Assembly: GCA_036872755.1 (NCBI GenBank)
Contig: JAVHNS010000016.1
Coordinates: 186,001-250,000 of the forward strand
DNA: 64,000 nt
Origin: Orbilia blumenaviensis
Lineage: Eukaryota > Ascomycota > Orbiliomycetes > Orbiliales > Orbiliaceae
Reading direction: 5' to 3'
Shown here piece by piece: positions 22,631 through 32,803 of the stretch. Under the pieces are notes generated by a model, which saw only the letters and a list, made by a program, of their open reading frames with translations, searched no databases and was not told the origin of the DNA. How positions within the stretch are numbered: the first letter of the stretch is position 1; each line of letters starts with the position of its first letter. Both the position numbers and the translations under genes were made by a program.

Positions 22631-23171
22631 AACGGCATGGGTCTTTACGAGTCTTCTGCTTAGATACTAGTGAGCCTAGGTGTTTGCGCGTACTCAGGAC
22701 TGCATTTATGGCGAATGATATGGCCATGAGATAGTATAATACTTAATACTATCTGGACCTTGAGTAATAATGTTGTGGGGTATATAACTTGGCTATAATA
22801 GTTATAGGATTCGAATATTCATAGATAATGCAAGTATAGTTTTCCGGAACTCCATTTCACTCTTAACCAACTACCTATCCAGGCCTGCCTTGGCCATGAG
22901 ACGGGCCTGGGCTTTTGGACAGATCGGGCCAAATAACTTTAATGCATGTAAGGAGGGTGGTTTGTAGGTAGTAAATTTTAATGGTTTTCTTTTTTTATGT
23001 GATACATGCGAATGTAGATAAATGTAGAGCTGATTTAAAAGGAGTTAACTAGTTCCTGACGAAAGTTGGAACAGGGTATCGAAGAACGGTTTTCTAACTA
23101 TTAGCAAATCGAAAAATAGGCACAGTGACTACGGCCGTAGCAGGGTAGTAGGAATGTGGTATCAGTATCGC
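22631..23171. other. Convergent intergenic, MFS gene and sedolisin gene
   Basis: Holds the 3' ends of two convergent genes. AT-rich, with a T-rich run near 22986-22998. No gene seen. Confidence 0.5.
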
Positions 23172-24935
23172 TCAGAGGTCCTTGAGGACACTAAAATCTG
23201 GTGTACCGAGACCCGTTACGGGGTCCCATCCCGTTGTTGCCTTCCATCCAGCGCCAGGGATACTTCCGGAGCAACCCCTACTAGTTCCCGATGTAATATC
23301 GACAATACCTTTGCTTTGGATTGCTGTTGTGTATAACCAAGGGTTGAGGAATCCCAATGGCTTTTTGCCTTTGCAAATTCTATCGTTGTTAACGAGTGAG
23401 ATCACAGCAGCAAAGGCTGGAGAGCTAGCCGAAGTACCCGAAACCAACTGATCGTATCCGCCAACAAAAACGTGGAATCGGGAACCTTGGGCAGAAATAT
23501 CTGGGAATGCTCTTCCAGAGGCATTGTAGTAGTTTTTGTATGTCGTTGCATCGGCTTGGGAGGATAAATAACTGTCAACAGCCGAACTTTGATAATCTGG
23601 GCGTGCGAAATAGTTGGAAAAGCCGCCAGAACTGAACGACACAGCCTTTTCCGGTTCAACGCCAACGGTTCCTCCAACAGAAGTAACGAATGGGCAGGTA
23701 GCTGGGAATGTTGGGACAAATCTTTTTTTGCCGTCTTTTGAAGTACAGTCGTCGCCAGGGCCGGAGTCCCCAGAGCTAAAGAGGACGCTAACGCCTCGAG
23801 CTCCGAGCTGGCCAATCATGTTGCAGACCTTGATAGCATATGATTGTGGGACGGTGTGTTCGTTGTCGCCGTAAGAAGTGGTGATAGTTTGGGGCATTTC
23901 CTCGTCTGAGAGGTTTAGCATATACTCCAACCATTCTAAATAGGGCTCATTGGTGTTTGGGTCGAGGTCAATAACTGGTGGCCTCCCTGCAGTGGAATAG
24001 TATATATTGGGAATTGGGTTACTGGCGCTGACAGTGTACTGAATATCTAGATTGGCTTCCGTGAAATCCTCACTTGGATGTTGTGTACACTTGCCCCCAT
24101 TTATGGGGGTGCAGGCGAATGTAACATTTTTGGCGTTAGGTATGTACTTTTTCAGAAATTTGGACAAGTCGTCATTTTGGGCATATTGCTCGAGGAATCC
24201 ATTAACGCCTAATTTATTTTTTGACAGCACAGGTTTGTAATCCTTGTACTTATAGAGGTTTGCTAGACACTCTGGGGTAATGCTGCTTTGGCAAGCTGCA
24301 TCGACGCCACCGAGCTTCACCTTTGAGGCAAAGCTCGATTTAAGGACGCTAGGATCCTCAACCTTTAAAATTGTACTTTTCATAGCACTTGTGCTACCAA
24401 ATAACGTGGTCGGCTGGATTAAGTCGACGCTTGAGTGCAAGCCCTGCGGGACGCTATAAGAAAGTGTGCGAACAACATTCTTCCCGGTTTCTGAGTTTCT
24501 GAAAACTTTATATTTGGTTTGGAGAAGTGATTCTGCCTTCCCGATAGTCGTAGACACAACGATCCAGTCATTCTTGAAACTTAGACTATCGCTGAATCCC
24601 TGGGACTCGAGCCAGCTCTTCACAGCCGCGGTTGTGCTCTCGTGAGGTCGTAGTATATCGTCGATTTGATCTTGACTCATGTGGTTGCCATAAGAGGAGT
24701 GCCCCGGTGTGCTCATGTCAAGCAAAGCCTTTTCAAACTGTGGAACGTTCTGCTGGACCAAGTGAATCCGTAATTTGATCGGGGTAGCAAGATCTACAGT
24801 CTTATCGGACACCTCTTCCCAGCCTCGAGGGGCAGATGGGAGCGCCTCAAAGGTTCGATAGGGCGTGAGAGGGTGTGCATCGGAAAGACCGATGAGGAAA
24901 GCGGGGAAAATGAGAAGGAGTTTCGAGATATGCAT
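23172..24935 (-). CDS. Secreted sedolisin / tripeptidyl peptidase (S53 family)
   Basis: Intronless. The frame allows a start at 24965, but the ATG at 24935 gives a clean signal peptide (MHISKLLLIFPAFLIGLSDA), so 587 aa is chosen. Counting from the upstream Met (597 aa), residues ~45-190 are the Pro-kumamolisin activation domain (PQFEKALLDMSTPGHSSYGNHMSQDQI). The catalytic part carries Glu303 and Asp307 in FTEANLDIQY, the oxyanion Asp400 in LFSSGDSG, and the nucleophile Ser512 in VSGTSASSPAF. C-terminal calcium ligands are in IVDITSG and GWDPVTGLGTPDF. All catalytic residues are present. These acid serine proteases act outside the cell, releasing tripeptides or cutting internally at low pH. 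Which subtype cannot be told from sequence by eye. Confidence 0.95.
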   Translation of the reverse strand: MHISKLLLIFPAFLIGLSDAHPLTPYRTFEALPSAPRGWEEVSDKTVDLATPIKLRIHLVQQNVPQFEKALLDMSTPGHSSYGNHMSQDQIDDILRPHESTTAAVKSWLESQGFSDSLSFKNDWIVVSTTIGKAESLLQTKYKVFRNSETGKNVVRTLSYSVPQGLHSSVDLIQPTTLFGSTSAMKSTILKVEDPSVLKSSFASKVKLGGVDAACQSSITPECLANLYKYKDYKPVLSKNKLGVNGFLEQYAQNDDLSKFLKKYIPNAKNVTFACTPINGGKCTQHPSEDFTEANLDIQYTVSASNPIPNIYYSTAGRPPVIDLDPNTNEPYLEWLEYMLNLSDEEMPQTITTSYGDNEHTVPQSYAIKVCNMIGQLGARGVSVLFSSGDSGPGDDCTSKDGKKRFVPTFPATCPFVTSVGGTVGVEPEKAVSFSSGGFSNYFARPDYQSSAVDSYLSSQADATTYKNYYNASGRAFPDISAQGSRFHVFVGGYDQLVSGTSASSPAFAAVISLVNNDRICKGKKPLGFLNPWLYTTAIQSKGIVDITSGTSRGCSGSIPGAGWKATTGWDPVTGLGTPDFSVLKDL

Positions 24936-26561
24936 TTCGGCTGAGGTAGCACAAGAGTGAACCAAGTGTATATATATTAAGTAGCTATCCTTTGATCAAG
25001 TGGACTAATGAACAAAGTCATAAACAAGATTCCTCAACTGAGAGGGGAAGAACACATTTAATTTATACATCTCGTCCCATTTACCAATGATATACTACGC
25101 CCATAAAGATACTGAGGGCGCTAGTGTTGTCAGATATGTTTCCTGCCTAGGCACCTGAATTTAAGCTAGCCGTACGAGCCTAACTCCGGATTAGGGAGTT
25201 AAAGTATATTGCTTCCGATATAAACTGGGTGATCGCAGGTGGGTTGGCTACATTGGGTTACCCGTACGGTCCTACGTTACAATTTATTATGAATTGGTGA
25301 AGCCGATTAAACCCAGCCGTCGAGAACCAGAAGCTTAGAGTGGACCTGCCTAATACTGGTGGGACTATAAATACAAAGCGGACTATAAAACACGCGGAGC
25401 AATGAATGTAGCCTATTACGCATCATATCTTGATACGTAAAAGGGTATGATCATGCATAAGGCCAAATCGATTAATACAGATACCTGAGCGGAGCAAAGA
25501 TGCGTTATCGGAGCCTTTTATCGCGGAATGACGAAAATCCAATAAAACAACCCTGGTCGATGAACGAATCAAGGCCGACCAATAAAGCTTGATCGTCCTT
25601 GGCTAGGCTTAGCACGGGTTGGTAGCCGTCTCCGTCGATTTGATGTGTGACTTCCTAACTCTCTAAGATGTGCCCGATGAACTCCTGCCGATAAAGGGAG
25701 GTGGGAACTAGTGTCTCGTGTTGACTGTAGCATCTTGTGTGGGCATGCGCTATCACTTGAGCTCAGGAACATCTAAATCCCGCAATGGTACAGCTGCACT
25801 GTTGAGCTGCTATATTCGCCACTTTCGCTGTATTTACTCTCATTTCCCCATGTTTGCAAATCCCTTGCTTCCAGCGGGCAGGGTGGTTCTGGAGCCAAAA
25901 TTTGCTATGTTGCGTATGTTAATAGTAGCTAGTAGCTGGTCATGTTTTCTCAGAATTTGTTAGCGGTGCAATGCAATACAATTGGTATTGCACCCGGGTT
26001 GCAGGCACAACGCGCAACGAAAAATGCTTTGCGCATACCCGCGCTTCATTCAATCTTGGCCCAATATGCTGCATAGCTCGCGATTTTGCATATTTAGCTT
26101 TTGACATCTTTTTCGAGAAATGGCATGTGCATGTTGACGAGGTTTTGCGTCTGGAACGGGAGCCCCTTAGTTAGATCACATGTCAATGTTAATATTGACA
26201 TTGACGGCGTGTGACCCAATTCGTGCCTTCAACCTGGCCTGTTCCAACACAGTCGCTTTGTTGCAGTTATTCTGAACTGGAGATGTGTTATAGCCTTGTG
26301 CGATTTGTTCCATTGAGCTGTAAAGGGAAATGTTTGTCCGTCACCTCTCGGCCGATCTCTGCTTGGTTGAAAACCAGAAGCTTGAAGATACTAACTGAAA
26401 GACAAGCTTAACTTAAGTACAAGATGGTACTGCTTAACCATTAAGTTCCATCTTGAGATTCCTAGGGCTTGTGAATTTCCCTAGAAAGGTAGATATGAAT
26501 TAATGAACCTGAATAGTCGACATAATTAACTCAGGGCAGGTATCTACCTAGGTATATAGTG

Positions 26562-26792
26562 ACAAAAAATGTGACAGAACAGTATATAACACAATCTCGC
26601 AAAATATATATATTATAACTTAAGTGATGCATAAGTGTGTTAATTTTTCGTAATTATGCAATAGCGAACCAGTAGCGGGCTAATGGTCAGGCATAATTAT
26701 GAAAAATTAACACACTTATGCATCGCTTAAGCTGTAACAGATATACATATTTTGCATGGTTTGTATTATATATTGTTTTGACACATTTTGGC
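26562..26792. mobile_element. Fold-back/MITE-like inverted repeat
   Basis: Two inverted arms of about 100 nt surround a ~31-nt spacer (26660-26690). The inner 41 nt of the arms (26619-26659 and 26691-26731) pair at 39 positions. The outer parts still pair but with more mismatches, several of them C/T or G/A differences. The right end reads acacattttggccgccgtactg, a Tc1/mariner-like terminal shape; the left end (tagtgacaaaaaatgtg) is more diverged. No open frame inside, so if mobile it is non-autonomous. A TA target duplication is not clean. Confidence 0.6.
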
Positions 26793-28676
26793 CGCCGTAC
26801 TGGTACAGTAATTGTATTCCATTTGGTCTAGAAGTATATACGAAATATTAATATGCATTTGCCATTTTCTTCAAAATGCTAGCATATAATAATGTTGTTG
26901 GATTCATGTGCATGCATCCAGGGCATTACAATATCTTGAGAGGCAAGCTTTACAACGACTCTTTAATTAATATAAATTAATATCAGTTAATTAATTGATT
27001 TGAGCTATAATCAGCCTCCAGTTATTCCATAAAAAGTTGACTCACTACCTACCTAAATGTCACTGCCAGGCCACTTCGAGGTTCGAATTCCACCCCTAGC
27101 TTAGGATTACAGGTTCTCAAGTTGTGAAGTACTTAGGTGCTTAGGTACTTGGGTGCTCAGGCGGTAAACCCACTACCTTCCTCTTAACTATTACTACTTT
27201 CACCACCTCGTGTATGAGAGTAGGTATACCAAAATGCCGACCGGGACCAGCTTAGGCCACTGGAGTATGTAAGTACAGAAGCTAGTGCTTAAGAAGTAAA
27301 TAGCAATTCAAGCTCAATCTTTCACCATTCTAGCCAAATGGAAACGTCTATAAATTTATGACTAGAAAGTTCGGATGATCAAATTTTTATGCTTATCGTT
27401 GGCGCATCTCACTCGGAACCAATACCACCACCATGCATTACCTGGAGGGCTATTGGCGGAAGTCCTCCCAAACCCGAATCAACGGACAAGGGAGTGGAAG
27501 GTTTTAGTTAAGAATTTCAACTTCGCTTGTCCCCTGCGCTGCATTTTTCTATATATGAGAATGCAGTGGCCATGGGGCGACAACGCATCACCAGTCGCAT
27601 ACTCAAAAGCCGTAAGCTTTTCAAAATTTCGTTTGGTGCAAGTACTTGCAAGCATGCACGCAGATTGCGTACACATATCATTACTGACGTGACAATATAA
27701 ATACTTCGGTACGTAGATTAGGAAAACTATTAGTTTACTAACAGCAATCAAACCGCCAGGGCGGGTCCCAAAAAATATAGGAAGAAAGTTAGACAGCTCG
27801 TTGACTCCTCACTTGCCCGAACCAAGCTGGATATCGTCACGACGCCAAGGTTGTTTGGTGCCTTGTTTTGAGGGGTCGACACGATGACATATGCCGGGAT
27901 TGCACACCACCTCGAAACAAAAGTTTATAACGAAAAACCTGAGTTGAAATGATTTTGACGCCTACAGATTTAACCTGCACCAGAGTTTTTATTATATCTT
28001 TTCGGAGCCAGAACTCCCGCCAATCAAGAGCGTCGACCTTGGGTCTTCTGATAAGATAATACAACGTTGAAGCCGGCACGCTAGCCGGCAGTACCCTGTT
28101 CTTCCAACGGGTGTGGCTTGCAAACAAGCTTCATGAAGGCAACACCCATGGCTAATGACGTGGGTGCCCCGTTCGCAACTTCGTTACCCCAGAAAAATGC
28201 TTCCCAACCGAGAATCCCTTTCGGTACCGTTGCTTCATACTTTTTATTTCTCCACTAGTGTTACATCACAAATCGGGGTAAGGTCGCAAAGCTGCAAAGG
28301 TCTTTTTTCCGGGAAGTCTATCGAGCTAGATGCATGTTCAGACATATATGTACAATTGATTCAAGAGTCCCCAAGGCAGCAATCACACCGTTTCGTTCTC
28401 GGCTTTACTCGAACCTGTCGATCAAAAGTTTACAAGGTTAAACCTAGGAACTATAGGTGATGTACATTATTCTGTGTAAGGTAAGAATCGCATGTTAGCA
28501 GTTGTGAGAGCAAAAATTCAGTATGCTATATGATCATGATATAGGCATGGATATGGGATGGCATGTTTTGGTTTCCAGGTTTAATGTTCAGATGGATTTG
28601 ATTTTGTCGGGCGTGGGACCCTATGCGCTGTGGATTGTGCGGGGTTAAGGGCATATTTCGCAAGTGTGAAGATCGG

Positions 28677-28684
28677 TATAAATA
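28677..28684 (+). promoter_or_regulatory. Possible TATA box of the sugar transporter
   Basis: TATAAATA in ggtataaatactgg lies about 150 nt before the ATG at 28828. Motif and spacing only. Confidence 0.35.
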
Positions 28685-28827
28685 CTGGCTTTCGAATCCT
28701 TTGAAGCGGTAGCTTCGAGGTCGTTTTCTTTGGTTTTAAATTCCTCTCGCACTGGAGTACAAGTTGAGTCTGTGGTGGAGGTTTTATAGTCCTGATATAT
28801 TAGCCTGCAGCTTCAAGTATCGTTACG

Positions 28828-30817
28828 ATGCGGAAAATTAGTAATGGTAAGCCGCTGTTGTATTGCCTTAACGCTTTTCAAGCGATAGCACCGTGTGACG
28901 GCCTGTTAATTCATGATCTAGTGTACGGAATATGCTTTATCGCCTCTATAGGGGGTGGCCTTTTCGGCTTCGACATCAGGTATAAAGTGACCCTCGATGC
29001 TTGGCAGCGTTCTATACGTATATCGACCCAGTTTCTGACAAACTTCTAGTTCTATGTCTGGCGTATTGGGGACACAGGCTTATATTAGATATTTCGACAA
29101 TCCGCTTGGCTATAAGGTTGGTTTTAATACTCGGTGGACCCAAATAGATAACATCCTGCTGATATGAGACGTTACTTAGCAAGGGGGTATCAGCGCTGCT
29201 ATGCCGGCTGGGTCTTTTGCGGGGTCAGCTAGCTCGTCTTTTATTGCTGATAGATTTTCGCGGAGAACATGCCTTCAAATTGCATGTATTATTTGGACAA
29301 TCGGCGCGATGTACGTTCATCAATATATATGCCCCTTCACCCTTCTATTAAAGGTATTGGATGGATATCAGGTGGGTTCATATCTTCATAATTGCTAATG
29401 AACTCAATTGAACGAACTTTAGTATCCAAGCTGCTTCTATAAATGTTGGAATGTTGGTCGCCGGCCGTGTTATTGCTGGGTTTTCCGTCGGTATGGCCTC
29501 TTCAATGGTCCCAGTCTACCAATCCGAGATTGCGCCAAAGGAAATTCGCGGTAGGGTGGTATCGTTGCAGCAGTGGGCTATAACATGGGGCATCTTAATC
29601 CAGTATTTTATCCAATACGGGTCATCCTTTGTCTGCGGCGGGGCACACAATCCGGATCAGTGCACTTCTGCTTTTAGGATCCCATGGGCCGTTCAAATAT
29701 TCCCTGCTGTCATTCTGTAGGTGGAAGTACCTTGCCATAAAAATAAACCACCGAGCTAATAATAATGTAGGTTTGCGCTATTATTTTTTTGTCCCTATTC
29801 TCCACGATGGCTGGCTTCTCAGGATCGATGGGAAGAAGCCAAACAAGTTCTTGCTGATCTGCACGGAAACGGAGACCTTAACAATGCGAAAGTTGCCGCT
29901 GAATATATCGAAATCGAAGAAGCCATTCGGTTTGAGCGAGAACAGCAAACGACCTCGTGGCAGGACCTTATGGCACCAAAAATCCGCAAGAGGGTACTCC
30001 TAGGTATAGCTATCCAAGCTTGGTCACAACTTACTGGGATGAATGTTTTGATGTATGACACTCTACGTACCGCCTTGGAAATCCTAATGGCAAGTCATAG
30101 CTAATCCATACGTTACGCAGGTATTACATTGTCTATGTCTTCCAGGGAGCTGGCGTTACCGATCCCCTCCTACCCGCGTCCATTCAATACGTTATCAATG
30201 TGCTCCTTACCCTACCGGCAATTTTGTTCATTGATAAGATCGGTCGTCGCCCGCTCCTACTCGCCGGGTCTTTCTTTATGATGACATTTTTGTTTATCAC
30301 GGGATCTGTTCAAGCAGTTTATGGCGAACCCAACAATGATCCAGAATCCGCTACCACTTGGGTGATGGTCGACCACGAGACACAAGCACGCGTTGTTATT
30401 GCCTGCTCCTATCTCTTCGTGGCAACATTTGCGACAACCTGGGGTCCATGTAGTTGGACTTACCCTGCCGAAATCTTCCCAATGCGAGTCCGGGCGAAGG
30501 CCGTCTCCCTTTCAACAATGTCCAATTGGCTCTGGAATTGTGTGTTGGCATTCGCAGTCCCGCCGTTACTTCGGTCCATCAACTGGAAAATGTATTTTAT
30601 TTTTGCAAGTTTCAATGGTGCTGCTTTGATTCACATGTTCTTCACTGCAGAGGAAACGAAGGGACGAACTTTGGAGGAGATGGACGATGTCTTTGCTGGT
30701 AGTTGGTGGAAGGCATGGAAGAAGAAGGATACGTCGAGTCGTCTGGATAGGCAGATTGCTGAAATTAAGGGAGTGGCGGAGCACGACGAGCACACCCCAA
30801 GTAAAGCTACGCAGTAA
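28828..30817 (+). CDS. MFS sugar (hexose) transporter
   Basis: Model join(28828..28846,28922..28979,29050..29116,29180..29310,29423..29716,29771..30052,30121..30817), 515 aa, six introns of 54-112 nt. Every junction keeps frame and rebuilds family motifs: MRKISNVYGICFIASIGGGLFGFDIS-SMSG in helix I, ADRFSRRTC in loop 2-3, GRVIAGFSVGMASSMVPVYQSEIAPKEIRGRVVSLQQW, the CPYSPRWL (PESPRWL-type) motif, QLTGMNVLMYY in helix VII, DKIGRRPLLL, the WTYPAEIFPMRVRAKAVSLST block, and ETKGRTLEEMD near the C-terminus. These are the classic signatures of the fungal sugar porter family (12 helices, H+ symport) in the plasma membrane. The very small first exons (19, 58 and 67 nt) are easily missed by gene finders. 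No key motif is lost. Confidence 0.93.
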
Positions 30818-32803
30818 AATATCTACTTGGGTAATATTAAGGACTCCCTTAAGTTGTATTACATGCCGTTGAATTTCATCAGACCTTATTTACGAAATTG
30901 GAATAATTTTAAATGCAAAACTTTTGGCTCAAGTGGTCTCCGAGTGCTAGAAATAACAAAGTCGAGAGTTCAAGTTAATTTAGTGTTTGTGCAATTGTGT
31001 TGGTTCGCCTATTGCTAGGAGCGACCTCCCAAACAGCAATGAATATGGCGGCCAGATTGTGATCTTTATATATCATCCGTAGTGTAAACTAGGCTGAGCT
31101 TCTTTCCTACAGAGTTAGTCGTAGTATCGGATTTCCGTGGCAGCATTACTTCTAAATCTATAAAAATAGGCGGGGCAAGTTGTACCTTCCGGGTGACTGT
31201 TGCGGACTTCTCGAGGAAAGTCAACCCGAATTTTGTTGGATTATTTGCGTTGTTAGATTGCACTGTGCGGCAGGTTGCACAGGATATGGCTAAACACGGT
31301 GTTGTCTGGTTCCAACGAGACCAGGCTAGACTTAAATTTACGCTCAATACCGTGAGAGGTTCAATGTATGTTTTGATTATTGGGCCACCTAACCTCGTCC
31401 GCAGGTTCAGCCAAGTCGATCCTGAAGTGCCGAGGCGCATTCAAATATTTCAATCCATTCGATCCAGACCGCGACATGCGCTGTGAGGTGATCTCTGAAG
31501 CAGTTTGTGCCTTTTGCGGGGAGATCGAGGTCTTGGTAAAGGTTAGTACTGGACCTCACTAACTACAACGTGGGAGACGCAGAGATGGCGAGACAATGCA
31601 TGCAGAAGCTCTAGGCCAGAGACGGTAAAGAGCTGGTCTCCATGATGCGAGGTTTGTCATCGGATGCTGCCTCACTGCATCCGGGTCCGAATTGGGGATC
31701 GAATGCAAGGTATCTCTTATAGGCGGCGACCATAATTAATAGTGCAGAAGCTATGACCCTTATATGGGGGGGAAGTGGATAATAAGTAAGCATGTCTTCA
31801 TTCTGGACCGCTCTTCCAAGTCAGCAATGCATCGGTCTCCATAATGACAATAACACTCTTGCCTTCCACACAACGACTAAGCCGATAATTATATTATTAT
31901 TATCACAGCGTTTTTTCAGAAGCTTTGGTTTCGATTCTGATATGGAGACAAATATGGAAAAAGACAACGCATCGGTGCGTTTGAAGCCCAAATCCAACAA
32001 GCCTGGCATCTGCAGCCTGAATCCTTGCATCCGAAGCATGAACGAAAGGCTGCGAGTTCTTAGCTTCGCGAGAGATTTCGACGCCCGCTCGTCAAGCCAA
32101 CTAGACTAACTATTCTAGCCTATACCCAAGATGCGAAAAACTACGACTGACCGCCAATCTTCGCGGGGGTTGCGGAGTTAGTTTAGCCCTTTAGATGTCC
32201 AGATCAGAATTAATATTCCAGAGCGGCCAGTTTAACTAAACAGCGCTAAGAAAGAGCAGCCGCCGGAAGATGATTCGATTTGATCAGGATCCAATTTTCG
32301 GGTTTTCTGCCAACGAGCTCGAGCTGGTCATTCATACCCCGCGATCGATCTTCTTTCATCCCTGGCGTGTTCATTCATTGTTCTCACGCATACTGCCCAG
32401 ACAAAGCCAACTCACGGGCATAGAAAGATTTGCCACGAGGGGTTGAAAGTATCGCAGTGGTACCAACAGCGATACTATCGCTGCCTTATCGTGTCAAAAT
32501 TCAAAAGGAGCCTATGCACAAAATTTAAAGGGGACGTCAGTACAGACCTCGATCGGAAATCTACTTCTAAATCAGCAATCAAGCTGGAGTCATTATCTTA
32601 ACCGCCACGTTAGCCGCACAGCTCATGTTCTAATTTTAATTTATCTATATCCAGTATACTCGAACATTGTTACTCGAATAATATCTCCAATCCTACAAAT
32701 CGGATTATACTGGTCTCAAGTTTAATTTTCTGGCCTTTTCGAATTCTTCGCTCACATATATTGCAAAAATTAGTAGCATAGTGGAATATAATCAGCCTTC
32801 TAG
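30818..32803. other. Intergenic, sugar transporter to E2 gene
   Basis: Mostly without recognisable content. 31.08-31.57 kb has an open region on both strands that may be a small gene or relic (separate entry). 31.8-32.1 kb has a small plus frame with no motif. The last 400 nt are the promoter side of the E2 gene. Confidence 0.4.
31115..31486 (+). other. Unresolved open region, possible small gene or relic
   Basis: After a cctacag acceptor-like site at about 31110-31115, a plus frame reads ELVVVSDFRGSITSKSIKIGG, then SCTFRVTVADFSRKVNPNFVG and on to a TGA at 31486. A 39-nt GTATGT...CGCAG segment at about 31367-31405 could be an intron; it has no in-frame stop either way. No start codon with a good context lies upstream in frame. 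The minus strand is open over the same span (31066-31440), so coding strand is not certain. I recognise no family. Confidence 0.25.

Larger units (their letters stand above)
24936..28827. other. Long gene-poor stretch with fold-back element
   Basis: 3.9 kb without a supportable gene. Contains the sedolisin promoter region, the inverted repeat at 26562-26792 and a T/A-rich stretch around it. The region 27040-27330 is rich in acttaggt/gcttaggt-type short motifs. Small open frames at 25.7-26.4, 27.4-27.7 and 27.8-28.1 kb have no motif or splice context. The end of the stretch holds the promoter of the sugar transporter. Confidence 0.45.

Noticed and set aside
27060..27110. GGTTCGAATTCC, like a tRNA T-arm
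   Set aside because: Flanking bases do not pair into a T-stem and no acceptor, D or anticodon arms are found upstream.
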